From NCBI RefSeq assembly GCF_001718195.1, contig NZ_MCNV01000004.1, positions 1 to 64,000 on the forward strand: a DNA stretch of 64,000 bases, written 5' to 3'. The first letter of the stretch is position 1. Each line of letters starts with the position of its first letter. The notes below the pieces were generated by a model. That model was not told where the DNA came from. It made no database searches and saw nothing but the letters and a program-made list of their open reading frames with translations. The translations under genes and the position numbers were made by a program. Shown here one piece after another: positions 27,678-36,985 of the stretch. Origin of the DNA: Paraburkholderia nodosa (GTDB taxonomy: Bacteria > Pseudomonadota > Gammaproteobacteria > Burkholderiales > Burkholderiaceae).

Positions 27678-29075
27678 TCAATGGCTGATCGCTTCGAGCG
27701 AGAGCCCGCGCGTCACCGGCCCTAGCAGAATCATCACGATGCCCACGAGCATCGAAGCGCCGATGAACACCGCGACGCCAGGCACACCGTAATGATGGAG
27801 CAGGATGCCGATGGCGAGCCCCGCGAATGCGGCGGCGATGCGGCTCCACGAGTACACGAAGCCGACGGCGCGAGCGCGGATACGCGTGGGGTAAAGCTCG
27901 GCCTGGTAACCGTGATAGGCGTAGGACATCACGTTCGAAGCGAGCGTGAAGAGCACGCCCAGCACGATCAGGACCCACGGCTGCGTGGCTTGCGCGAATA
28001 GCGTAATCACCACCGCCATCATCAGGAGGCCGCCGACGATCTGCGTCTTGCGCTCCAGCTTGTCGGCGAACCACACGCCAATCAGCGGCCCGAACGGATT
28101 GGCGATGGCAATCACGAAGGCGTACGCAAGACTCTGCGTGATGTGGACGCCACGCGCAATCAGCAGCGTCGGCACCCATGCCGCGAAGCCGTAAAACCCG
28201 ATCACCTGCGCCATGTTGAAGATCGACAGAATCACCGTGCGCCGCAAATACGGTGCACGCAGCACTTCGCCAAGCGAGCCGCGCCCGGCCTTTTCAAGCG
28301 AGATCGCCCCGAGCGGCGGCAACGCCGTGCCCGTTTCTGCCGTGACGCGCCGCTCGATGTCGGCAACGATACGTTCCGCTTCGTCCTCACGGCCATTGCG
28401 CGCGAGCCAGCGCGGACTTTCGGGAATACTCCGGCGCAGGAACCACACCACCACCGCGCCCACCGAACCGATCAGGATCACCACGCGCCAGTAGTCGAGG
28501 CCGATAGGATGCGTGTCCTTGAGGATATAGGCGAGAAACGCGACGACGGGCACCACGCTGAAGGTGATGAACTGGTTGACCGCATAGGCGCGGCCGCGCT
28601 CGCCGCTCGGGATCAGTTCGGAAATGTACGTGTCGATGGTCACGAGCTCGATGCCAATGCCGATGCCGGCAATGAAGCGCCAGATATTGAGCGCCTGGCC
28701 GCTCGTCTGAAACGCCATGATCGCCGTGCAGGCGATGTACCAGATCAGCGACCACGTGAAGATCATGCGCCGCCCGAACCGGTCGGCGACCTGGCCGAAC
28801 GCGAGCGCGCCGACCCACAGCCCGGCGAAGGTCGAGAACACGAAGGTGCCGAAGCCGGCCACCTTGAGCGGACCGAGCGAGGAAAAGAAGCCGAGCGATT
28901 CCGGCGTGAAAAGACCCGAATGCACCATGCCGGGCGCGACATAGCCCGTGAAGAAGAGGTCGTAAAACTCGAATACGCCGCCGAGCGACAGCAGAATCAC
29001 CATCGACCAGACTGTGCGCGACGGCGGCAGCCGGTCGAAGCGGGCGGCAATTTCCGCCGATTTTTCAATGGACAT
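27678..29075 (-). CDS. MFS metabolite:proton symporter
   Basis: This 465-residue major facilitator has 12 predicted membrane segments and the loop motif GQVADRFGRRMIF after TM2. The segment FIAGIGIGIELVTIDTYISELIPSGERGRAYA is typical of the sugar/organic acid symporter group. The N-terminal cytoplasmic stretch is about 25 residues. It stands alone on the minus strand. The substrate is probably a carboxylate or sugar acid but cannot be read from sequence. Confidence 0.83.
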   Translation of the reverse strand: MSIEKSAEIAARFDRLPPSRTVWSMVILLSLGGVFEFYDLFFTGYVAPGMVHSGLFTPESLGFFSSLGPLKVAGFGTFVFSTFAGLWVGALAFGQVADRFGRRMIFTWSLIWYIACTAIMAFQTSGQALNIWRFIAGIGIGIELVTIDTYISELIPSGERGRAYAVNQFITFSVVPVVAFLAYILKDTHPIGLDYWRVVILIGSVGAVVVWFLRRSIPESPRWLARNGREDEAERIVADIERRVTAETGTALPPLGAISLEKAGRGSLGEVLRAPYLRRTVILSIFNMAQVIGFYGFAAWVPTLLIARGVHITQSLAYAFVIAIANPFGPLIGVWFADKLERKTQIVGGLLMMAVVITLFAQATQPWVLIVLGVLFTLASNVMSYAYHGYQAELYPTRIRARAVGFVYSWSRIAAAFAGLAIGILLHHYGVPGVAVFIGASMLVGIVMILLGPVTRGLSLEAISH

Positions 29076-29294
29076 CCCGATTCCTCATTACATTTTGAAA
29101 GCGTGTGGGGAACAAAATGTGCCTGCATCGATGTGTTTGCATGGGTTGCGCGCGACGTATGCAAATGCTGAAACAGGCCATAGCACGCACTTTATGGGTG
29201 CCGCGACGTGGAAGCACCTGGTTGAAACCCAAATGCGTTGCGCTTATGACAATGCCGCTTATGCCAACGAGGGAGGCAATGAGTCGGCCGCGCT

Positions 29295-30698
29295 TTACGC
29301 GATGCTCGCGCCTGTGTGGCTCACGCGGTTGCGGCCGGCGTGTTTGGCCGCATACAAGGCGGCGTCGGCGGCTTCGATCAGCGCATTAGGGGACGACGCA
29401 ACGATCGCGTCGCGCGTGGCGCAGCCCGCGCTCACCGTGACGAGGCCGCCTGCGGAGGGGGAGGGAATGCCGAGTTGCTCGACGGCGGCACGTGCGCGTT
29501 CGGCGAGCGCCGCGGCTTCATGTGCGCCGGTATCGGGCAGGACGAGCGCGAATTCTTCGCCGCCATAGCGCGCGACAAAGCCGCCGGGCGCGTGCCGCGT
29601 GCTCGCAAGCGTGGCGGCGAGCGCGCTCGCTACGGCGCCGAGACAGGCGTCGCCGTGCAGATGGCCGAAGGCGTCGTTGTAGTGCTTGAAGTGATCGACA
29701 TCGAGCATCACTAGCGACAGCGGCTGGCCGCTGCGCGCGGCGCGCTCGAAGGCCTCGCGGAACTGCTCGTCGAAATAGCTGCGGTTGTAGACGCGCGTGA
29801 GCGCATCGCGTGCGGAGGCGCGGATCAGCGTGGCATGTTCTTCGGCGAGCTGACGATAGAGCGCCGTCACTTCCCACACCAGCACGCACACGAGCACGCC
29901 TGGCGCGAACATGCTGAACACGCGCGCGACATACCAGCCCACCGTGAAGCGCTCGATGCTGAGCGTATTGAGCGCGGCGTCGACGAGCGAGGCGAGCAGC
30001 GCCACCACGATCCACAAATCGAGCACGAGGCGCAGCCGTCCCTTGAGCAGCACGAGCGCGATGGCGATCAGGTTGAGCGCGCAGATCACGAGACCCGCGA
30101 GATTGTTCGCGATGGCCGACACCGGCGAGGGAGCAGGCGCAGCGTTCGCAACGTCGTGAAACGGCGATGCGAGATCGACGTGCGTGACGAGCACGCCGAG
30201 CAGGGCGGCGAGCGCCGCCGGGCCCGCGATCAGCAGCCAGCCGCGTGCGTCGAGACGTTCGCGGGCGAACGGCGGGGCGGGCAGGCGCTTTCTCACCAGT
30301 TCGGCGACGATGACGAGCGCGGGAAAGCCTGCGTGCCAGAACACCCACATCCATGCGGCGCTATTCGGGAGCGCGCCGAGCAGCCCCGTGCGCGCGAACA
30401 CGCCAGGAAACATCAACAGCTGCAGCGCAACGGCAATGGCCGTGAACGCGTAGGCGCCGCCCAGCGCCGCGAGCATGGCCACGCGCGTAGCCGCGAAACG
30501 CGCGCCCAGCAGGAACGCCGCGATGCTCGACGTGGTGAATACGGCGAGCGCGCACATCGGCATGAACGGGGCGATGCCGGGCAACGCGTCGCGTGCACGC
30601 GGCGCCGCGAGCGCGAGCGTGAGGAGGATCGCAAACGCGCATATGCTGGCGAAGAGCGCCTGCCTGCGTGTTGCCGGACCGATCAGCAAGCCGTCCAT
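29295..30698 (-). CDS. Membrane diguanylate cyclase (GGDEF)
   Basis: A 467-residue protein. Residues 1-285 hold about eight hydrophobic segments, a MASE-type membrane sensor. Residues about 295-460 form a GGDEF domain with the active motif RYGGEEF and the substrate-binding start DALTRVYNRSYFDEQF. It should make cyclic di-GMP from GTP in response to a membrane signal. I do not see an RxxD inhibitory site in the expected position before GGEEF. It is divergent from the SPFH operon with about 265 bp between them, so co-regulation is possible but not shown. Confidence 0.88.
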   Translation of the reverse strand: MDGLLIGPATRRQALFASICAFAILLTLALAAPRARDALPGIAPFMPMCALAVFTTSSIAAFLLGARFAATRVAMLAALGGAYAFTAIAVALQLLMFPGVFARTGLLGALPNSAAWMWVFWHAGFPALVIVAELVRKRLPAPPFARERLDARGWLLIAGPAALAALLGVLVTHVDLASPFHDVANAAPAPSPVSAIANNLAGLVICALNLIAIALVLLKGRLRLVLDLWIVVALLASLVDAALNTLSIERFTVGWYVARVFSMFAPGVLVCVLVWEVTALYRQLAEEHATLIRASARDALTRVYNRSYFDEQFREAFERAARSGQPLSLVMLDVDHFKHYNDAFGHLHGDACLGAVASALAATLASTRHAPGGFVARYGGEEFALVLPDTGAHEAAALAERARAAVEQLGIPSPSAGGLVTVSAGCATRDAIVASSPNALIEAADAALYAAKHAGRNRVSHTGASIA

Positions 30699-30963
30699 AT
30701 GATGACTTTTGGGTTGATGCGCAGCTCGAGCATGTGATCGTGGCGTGACAGCGTGAGGGCCGCTCGCGTCCGGAAAGCAGACTAAATTGACTGAAGGTAT
30801 TGTGCTCCGAATCGGCTAAATAGTGGGGCACGGATGCGCGAGCCCAGTTATATTGAGTTTCGGTTATGAGCGCGCTACATTGGGCGCGCGAATTTCGGCA
30901 TCGCGCGATCGGTGGTCGTCACGCGCGGGCGTGGCTCATGTAATTTGCATGTAAGGATTGCTG
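30699..30963. other. Divergent promoter region before the SPFH operon
   Basis: This stretch lies between the diguanylate cyclase (minus) and the SPFH operon (plus) and should hold both promoters. It contains no clear operator palindrome that I can support. The ribosome site AAGGA at 30953-30957 serves the first SPFH gene. Confidence 0.4.
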
Positions 30964-32850
30964 ATGATGCATCGCGTATCGCGCGACCACCGCGAAGGCA
31001 ATGGCTGGCTCGGCGGTCGTGCGGGCCAGACGAGGCTTGGCTGGTCCGCGTTGGGGTTGGCTTGCGTGTTCGGCGCGCTGGCTTTCGTTTTCGCTGTGCC
31101 GTTCGATGCACGCCTATGTGCCGTGATGTCGAGCGCGTGCCTCAATCTCTTCATCGTCGCCTTCGGCACACGGCTCTCGGCGGCGCGCGCGCCAGCCGGC
31201 GAACCGGTCTCGAAGACTTCGCTGCGCCTCTTGCGCCTCGCGTTCCAGCGCAATTCGGAGGCCGCCGACATGCGCGGCCTGCTGCGGTCGCTGCCGTGGC
31301 AAGGGTGGATCGCGCCGCTCGGCGCGCTCTTTTCGCTTGCGTTCGCCATCTCTGCGTGGACGTCCCCCGCCTATGCGCCAACGGTTTCGCAACGTGAATC
31401 CGCGCCTTTTCTCGTAGCGGGAGCCGCTGCGCTCGTCATCGCTTTTGCTGCGCTCGTGGCGGAGCGCTTTCATGCGCAGCGCGCCGCGCAGTCACGCGAA
31501 TCCGCCGCGCTCGCGGGGCCGTTGCGTCTGGTGCTCGTCGCTGCGTTGAGTATGGCGGCTTCAGTTGCGGCGCTGGCTTATGCGGGCGAGGCGCTTACAT
31601 GGCTAGTGCGTATCGTCGCCCTGCTTTCCGGTGTGATTGCCGTCGAACTCGGCCTGCGTGCGCTGCTCGCTGCGCTGGCAAAGCCCGGCGATGACCGCTT
31701 CCTGCATAGCACTATCGCGGGCGTGCTGAGCGTGCAGGCACGTCCGGTCGCCGCACTGAATGCCCAGTTGCGTATGCGTTATGGCATCGATCTGCGGCAG
31801 AACTGGGCGCTCCAGAGCTTCGTTCGCCTCCTGCCAGGCGCGCTCGCGGCCATGGTGGTGGCGGGCTGGCTACTCGGCGGCGTGACGATCCTCGGCCCCG
31901 ACCAGCGCGCTGTGTACGAGCGCTTCGGCGCACCTGTCGCCGTGTGGCAGCCGGGCCTGCATGTGGGCCTGCCCTGGCCCTTCGGCCGCGCGCGCGTGAT
32001 CGACAACGGCGCGGTCCATCAACTGATCGTCTCGGGCAGCGCGAACGACAGCAGCCGCGCCGCGCCTGCCGTTTCCGCCGATGGCGACACACCCGCGCAA
32101 TTGAATCGCCTGTGGGATGTGACGCATCCCTGGGAGACGACTCAGGTGATCGCGGGCACGAGCGGCGCCCAGCAGGCGTTCCAGATCGTGAGCGCGGACG
32201 TGCGGCTCGACTATCGCGTCGGGCTTACGGACGCGGCGGCGCGCGCCTCGCTGTATCGCGCTGTCGCTATGGACGACACGGTGCGCTCGATCGCGAACCG
32301 CGAGGTCGTGCGTTACCTCGCGTCGCGCACGCTGCCGTCGCTGCTCGACACGCCGCAAACGGCCATGGCCGGCGCGTTGCGCGGCGCCGTGCAGCGCGAA
32401 TTGGACCGGCTCGCGAGCGGCATCGAGGTCGTGGCCGTGGTGATCGAGAGCGTGCATCCGCCTGCGGGCGCGGCCGCCGCGTATCACGGCGTGCAGGCCG
32501 CGCAGATTCGCGCGCAGGCCAGTGTGGTGCAGGCGCACGGCTTTGCGGCGACGGCACTCGGACAAGCGCAGCAGCAGGCGATCGAGACCGTCGCGCTGGG
32601 TAGCGCGAACGCGGCGGACACGCTTGCCGCCGCGCGCGCCCAGCAGATCGCCTTCGACGCCGATGTGATCGCGCAGCAGTTCGGCGGGCCGGCATTCGGC
32701 TTCGAGTATTACCTGCACAGCCTGCAAAAAGGGCTGAAAAACGCGAGCGTGACCGTGATCGACGACCGGCTCGCGAGCGGCAGCCGCGCGACGATCGATC
32801 TGCGCACGTTGAGCCCGGCCGCGGCGGCTGGCATGAAGAAGGCGTGGTGA
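30964..32850 (+). CDS. SPFH-domain membrane protein 1 (HflK-like, multi-pass N-terminus)
   Basis: A 628-residue protein with an unusual build. Residues 1-270 carry about five or six hydrophobic segments, then a further one at about 298-315 (LAAMVVAGWLLGGVTIL). An SPFH/band-7 domain starting at GPDQRAVYERFG follows, with the HflK-like WPFGRARVID and an Ala/Gln-rich helical C-terminus to 600. Standard HflK is about 400 residues with one membrane segment, so the polytopic N-terminus is an extension. I place the start at ATG 30964 (AAGGA spacing), not the upstream TTG. It leads a four-gene operon and presumably oligomerises with the next two proteins. Confidence 0.82.
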   Translation: MMHRVSRDHREGNGWLGGRAGQTRLGWSALGLACVFGALAFVFAVPFDARLCAVMSSACLNLFIVAFGTRLSAARAPAGEPVSKTSLRLLRLAFQRNSEAADMRGLLRSLPWQGWIAPLGALFSLAFAISAWTSPAYAPTVSQRESAPFLVAGAAALVIAFAALVAERFHAQRAAQSRESAALAGPLRLVLVAALSMAASVAALAYAGEALTWLVRIVALLSGVIAVELGLRALLAALAKPGDDRFLHSTIAGVLSVQARPVAALNAQLRMRYGIDLRQNWALQSFVRLLPGALAAMVVAGWLLGGVTILGPDQRAVYERFGAPVAVWQPGLHVGLPWPFGRARVIDNGAVHQLIVSGSANDSSRAAPAVSADGDTPAQLNRLWDVTHPWETTQVIAGTSGAQQAFQIVSADVRLDYRVGLTDAAARASLYRAVAMDDTVRSIANREVVRYLASRTLPSLLDTPQTAMAGALRGAVQRELDRLASGIEVVAVVIESVHPPAGAAAAYHGVQAAQIRAQASVVQAHGFAATALGQAQQQAIETVALGSANAADTLAAARAQQIAFDADVIAQQFGGPAFGFEYYLHSLQKGLKNASVTVIDDRLASGSRATIDLRTLSPAAAAGMKKAW

Positions 32851-32886
32851 CCCGTTACCCCATAGACAGAGTAAGGTGATTCGACA

Positions 32887-33963
32887 GTGAGCCTTTTGCA
32901 TACGCACGGCGATGCGCATTCTCATCATCATCATGATCACGGCGCAGGCAGCTCGGGTGCCGCAGGCGGCCTCGCGCCCGTGAATCCCCGGCGTTTTGCG
33001 CTGCGCGTGGCGTTCGCACTGTTCTGCGTGATCGTCGCGCTCATCGTGGCGAGCGTCGTGCAGGTGCGCGAGGGCGAGGCCACCGTCGTCACGCGCTTTG
33101 GCGACCCCGTGCGCGTGCTGCTGCGGCCCGGTCTCGCGTGGCGCCTACCTGCGCCCATCGAGGCCGCGGTGCCGGTGGACCTGCGGCTGCACACGACGTC
33201 GAGCGGTTTGCAGGACGTCGGCACGCGCGATGGCTTGCGCATCATCGTGCAGGCCTATGTGGCCTGGCGCGTGCCCGCCAATGCGAACGACATTGGCCGC
33301 TTCGTGCGTGCCGTGCGCAACGAACCCGACGAAGCCGCGCGCCAGATTCGCTCGCTCGTCGGGTCGGCCGTGCAGACGACGTCTGCCGGCTTCGATCTTG
33401 CCTCGCTCGTGAACACCGATCCGTCGCAGGTCCGCATCGGCGCATTCGAAGAGGCGCTGCGCCGCCAGGTCGATGCGCAGGTGTACGCGGCCTATGGCGT
33501 GCACGTCGTGCAGGTGGGGCTCGAGCGTCTCACGCTGCCCGCCGTGACGCTGGCGGCAACGGTCGATCGCATGCGCGCCGAACGCGAGACCGTGGCCGCG
33601 CAGCGCACCGCCGAAGGCCTGCGCGAAGCGGCGCAGATCCGCTCGGACGCCGATCGCGACGCACGCGTGCTGATCGCCGACGCCAACGTGAAAGCCGCCG
33701 ATATCGAGGCGCAATCGCGCAAGGATGCGGCGGCGATCTACGGCAAGAGCTACGCCGCCGATCCGCAGCTCTATACGATGCTGCGCTCGCTCGACACGCT
33801 CGGCACCGTCGTCAACAGCAACACGAACCTGATCCTGCGCACCGATGCCGCGCCGTTCCGCGCACTGGTGCAGGGGCCGCCCGGGCTCGGAGCGGCCGCG
33901 GCGCCGTCTGGGCAGATCGTTGCTCCCGCAACCACTTCGCGCGCGCGCGGGCACACGCCATGA
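32887..33963 (+). CDS. SPFH-domain membrane protein 2 (HflC-like, His-rich N-terminus)
   Basis: This 358-residue protein starts with GTG 32887. The first 18 residues contain eight histidines (H5, H7, H11, H13-16, H18), a metal-binding-type cluster on the cytoplasmic side. One membrane segment follows (about 40-60, LFCVIVALIVASVV), then an SPFH domain (VREGEATVVTRFGDP onward) and a long charged helix (about 225-285). HflC of HflKC is about 330 residues and lacks the His cluster. It follows gene 1 by 36 bp and overlaps gene 3 by ATGA. Confidence 0.83.
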   Translation: MSLLHTHGDAHSHHHHDHGAGSSGAAGGLAPVNPRRFALRVAFALFCVIVALIVASVVQVREGEATVVTRFGDPVRVLLRPGLAWRLPAPIEAAVPVDLRLHTTSSGLQDVGTRDGLRIIVQAYVAWRVPANANDIGRFVRAVRNEPDEAARQIRSLVGSAVQTTSAGFDLASLVNTDPSQVRIGAFEEALRRQVDAQVYAAYGVHVVQVGLERLTLPAVTLAATVDRMRAERETVAAQRTAEGLREAAQIRSDADRDARVLIADANVKAADIEAQSRKDAAAIYGKSYAADPQLYTMLRSLDTLGTVVNSNTNLILRTDAAPFRALVQGPPGLGAAAAPSGQIVAPATTSRARGHTP

Positions 33964-34994
33964 GCACGAGCGACAACTTCCCGGCGCTCGGGCCCGGCGC
34001 ACAGGCGGTGCGTCTGTCGTTCTGGTTCGTGGCGGCGCTGGCCGTGCTGGCCGCGCTCGCGTGGGCCACGTCGAACGTGCGCCGCATTCCCGCCGACAGC
34101 AGCGCCGTCGTGATGCGCTTTGGCGCCTACGTGCGCAGCCAGGGCGCGGGACTGCTCGTCGCGTTACCGCGGCCGTTCGAAACGGTGCTGCTCGTGCCGG
34201 GCAGCGAGCGTGTGCTCGAGAAGCGCATCGTCTCGCTTACCCGCGATCCGGGTGCGCCCGCGCAACTGAGCGATGCAAGCGACGCGCTCGCGGGGTCCGG
34301 CTACGTGCTCACGGGCGACAACGGCGTCGTGCAGGTGAGCGCGACGCTGTTCTACCGCGTGAGCGACCCTTACGCGTATGCGTTGCAGCTCGAGCATCTC
34401 GACGCCGCGCTCGAGCGCATCGTCTCGGCCGCGCTCGCGCAAACCGCCGCGCAACGCGACCTCGATTCGATTCTCGTCGCGCGCCCGGAGATGGTGGCCG
34501 CCGATCAGCAGATGGCCGCGCGCCGCGAGCAATTGCGCGGCGACCTCGCACGCGCGGTCCAGCGCCAGCTCGACGCGCTGACTGCCGCGCGTGCGGGGCT
34601 CGGCATCGAGGTCTCGCGCATGGATCTGCAAGCGTCGTTTCCAGCCTCGGCGGTCGATGCGTTCAATGCCGTGCTGACTTCGCTGCAGAACGCCGAGCGC
34701 GATGTCGCGCAGGCGCGCACGCTCGCGGAAAAAACGCGGCAGCACGCGCAGCAGAGCGCCGACCGCATCGTGCAAGACGCGCAAGCGAGCGCCGCGGAGC
34801 GCGTGGCGACGGCGCAGTCGGAAACCTCGACGATCGCGCAACTCGAAGCGGCGCTCGGCGCGAACCATGACCCGGGGCTGCTTGCGCGTGCGTATCGCGA
34901 CCGCGTGCAGGCGGTGCTCGCGCACGCCGCGCGCGTGACGACGCTCGACCCCAACGACGCATCGAGCCTCGTGCTGCCGGGGCGCGCGCCATGA
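33960..34994 (+). CDS. SPFH-domain membrane protein 3
   Basis: A 344-residue third SPFH protein with one membrane segment (about 22-38, FWFVAALAVLAALAWA), a band-7 domain (IPADSSAVVMRFGAYV...LVALPRPFETVLLVPG) and a coiled-coil helix (about 225-290). It resembles HflK more than HflC in the NGVVQVSATLFYRVSDP strand. Its ATG overlaps the stop of gene 2 and its own stop overlaps the ATPase start (both ATGA), so stoichiometric expression of the set is likely. Confidence 0.82.
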   Translation: MSTSDNFPALGPGAQAVRLSFWFVAALAVLAALAWATSNVRRIPADSSAVVMRFGAYVRSQGAGLLVALPRPFETVLLVPGSERVLEKRIVSLTRDPGAPAQLSDASDALAGSGYVLTGDNGVVQVSATLFYRVSDPYAYALQLEHLDAALERIVSAALAQTAAQRDLDSILVARPEMVAADQQMAARREQLRGDLARAVQRQLDALTAARAGLGIEVSRMDLQASFPASAVDAFNAVLTSLQNAERDVAQARTLAEKTRQHAQQSADRIVQDAQASAAERVATAQSETSTIAQLEAALGANHDPGLLARAYRDRVQAVLAHAARVTTLDPNDASSLVLPGRAP

Positions 34995-36976
34995 CCACGC
35001 CATACGACACGCCGACGAGTCAGCGCGCACCCGGCGCCGCACAGGAAACCGGATCCGCGCACGCCCACGGCCACGCACGCGAGGTTCACGAAGCTCCCGC
35101 AGGGCCATCCGTCGCCACGCTCGTCATGTCGGACGCCGAGCGCCGCGCCATCACTCGCCACACGTCGCTCGCGCTGTTCGCGGGCGCATTGCTGCTGCTC
35201 TCGCTCGCGTGGCCGCATCTGGCGAGCGGCAGCGCTACGCTCGCGCAGGTGCTGGCTGCGGCGGCCTCGCTCGTGGTCGCGCCGCCCGTGTTCGCGGGCG
35301 CGTGGCGCAGCCTGAGGACGCCGAGTCTGCACGGCGTGACCGACCGCCTCATCGCGCTCGCCATGCTCGGCGCCTGGGCCGTGGGCGACATGACGACGGC
35401 CGCGCTTCTGCCCATCGTGATGACCTTCGGCCACGCGCTCGAAGAGCGCAGCGTGCTCGGCTCGCAGGAAGCGATCCGCGCGCTGGGCCGCCTCACTGCC
35501 GGCGACGTCCGGCGTGTGAGCGCCGCGGGCGCGATCGAGACTGTGCCCTATGACGCGCTTCGTCCCGGCGACGTCGTCGACGTGCTGCCCGGCTCGCGCG
35601 TGCCCGCGGACGGCATCGTGCGGCACGGCCGCTCGGCCATCGACAACGGGCCGATCACGGGCGAATCGTTGCCGCAGGACGCGGGCGAGGGCGCGCGCGT
35701 CTTCGGCGGCGCGATGAATCTGGACGGCCCGCTGCGCGTGGAGATCACGCACGTCGGCAAGGCCTCGACGCTGGGCAAGGTCGTCGAGTTGATGCAGCGT
35801 GCCGAAGCCGCCAAGCCGCCCATCACCCAGGCGCTCGAACGCTATATGGACGCCTATCTCGCGCTCGTGTTGCTGATCGCGGCGATCGTGTGGTTCGTGA
35901 GCGCGAACGCTTCGGCCATGCTGGCGGTGATCGTCGCCGCGTGCCCATGCGCGCTCGTGCTGGCAGCGCCTTCCACCGCGATCGCCGGCATCGCGGCGGG
36001 TGCGCGGCGCGGCATCTTGTTCAGGAATGCGGCCTTTATCGACGCGCTGGCCGAAATCGATACGCTCGTGATCGACAAGACGGGCACGCTCACGCACGGC
36101 GAATTGCGCGTGACGACGGTCATGTTGCAGCCGGGCGCGGACGAAGCCACCACACTGGCGCTGGCCGTGCATCTCGCCCAGGTCAGCGCGCATCCGGTGT
36201 GTCGCGCGCTGTTGCGCTACGGCGCGCCGGGAACGCCGCCAACCGAGCCGCCCCCGCACGCGCGCGAGATGCGCGGACTCGGCGTGCTCGCGACGATGCC
36301 CGAAGGTGAGGCGGTGCTGGGCCGTCATGATCTGCTCGAACGATACGTGAGCGCGCTGCCGCCCGCGCCCGCGCAGCTGGACGGCCCATGTGCAGGCATC
36401 GCGCTGAACGGCCGCCTGCTCGCATGGTTCGGTTTCGCCGACACGGTGCGCCCGGAAGCGCGCGAAGCGTTGGACGGAATGCGTGCGCTCGGCATCGAGC
36501 GTGCGACGCTGCTCACGGGCGACCGCGAGCGCGTGGCGCGCCGCGTGGCCGCCGAAGTGGGCATCGACACCGTGGTGGCGCATGCGCTGCCGCACGACAA
36601 GCTCGACTATGTGCTGGGCGAGATCGGCGCGGGGCGCCGCCCGATGGTGGTCGGCGACGGCCTGAACGACGTGCTCGCGATCAAGGCCGGCGCGACCAGC
36701 GTGGCGATGGGAGAGCGCGGCATCGATATCGCCGTGGCCGCTGCCGATATCGTGCTGCTCGCCGACGACCTGCGCCGCGTGCCGGACAGCGTGCGCCTCG
36801 GGCGGCGCTGCCGGCGCATCGCGACGGCGAATGCGGCGATCGGGCTGGCGTGGACGGTGGCCGTCCTCACGCTCGCGGCGCTAGGCGTGTTGAGCGCCGT
36901 GGCGAGCGCGGTGCTGCACAACGTGGGCACGTTCGTCGTGATCGCGAACGCGGGGCGCCTCCTGCGCGACGAATGA
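34991..36976 (+). CDS. P1B-type heavy-metal ATPase with His-rich N-terminus
   Basis: A 661-residue metal-pumping ATPase: TGES at 223-226, membrane metal site CPC at 318-320, phosphorylation DKTGT at 362-366, SAHP at about 399-402 and GDGLND at 555-560. The usual N-terminal CxxC metal-binding domain is absent; instead residues 23-33 are His-rich (HAHGHAREVHE). The last helix reads HNVGTFVVIANAGRLL, lacking the DxG aspartate of ZntA/CadA zinc pumps and resembling the HEGGT helix of P1B-4 enzymes, although those have SPC rather than CPC. Metal specificity is therefore open. It closes the SPFH operon. Confidence 0.9.
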   Translation: MTTPYDTPTSQRAPGAAQETGSAHAHGHAREVHEAPAGPSVATLVMSDAERRAITRHTSLALFAGALLLLSLAWPHLASGSATLAQVLAAAASLVVAPPVFAGAWRSLRTPSLHGVTDRLIALAMLGAWAVGDMTTAALLPIVMTFGHALEERSVLGSQEAIRALGRLTAGDVRRVSAAGAIETVPYDALRPGDVVDVLPGSRVPADGIVRHGRSAIDNGPITGESLPQDAGEGARVFGGAMNLDGPLRVEITHVGKASTLGKVVELMQRAEAAKPPITQALERYMDAYLALVLLIAAIVWFVSANASAMLAVIVAACPCALVLAAPSTAIAGIAAGARRGILFRNAAFIDALAEIDTLVIDKTGTLTHGELRVTTVMLQPGADEATTLALAVHLAQVSAHPVCRALLRYGAPGTPPTEPPPHAREMRGLGVLATMPEGEAVLGRHDLLERYVSALPPAPAQLDGPCAGIALNGRLLAWFGFADTVRPEAREALDGMRALGIERATLLTGDRERVARRVAAEVGIDTVVAHALPHDKLDYVLGEIGAGRRPMVVGDGLNDVLAIKAGATSVAMGERGIDIAVAAADIVLLADDLRRVPDSVRLGRRCRRIATANAAIGLAWTVAVLTLAALGVLSAVASAVLHNVGTFVVIANAGRLLRDE

Positions 36977-36985
36977 CGAACGCCG

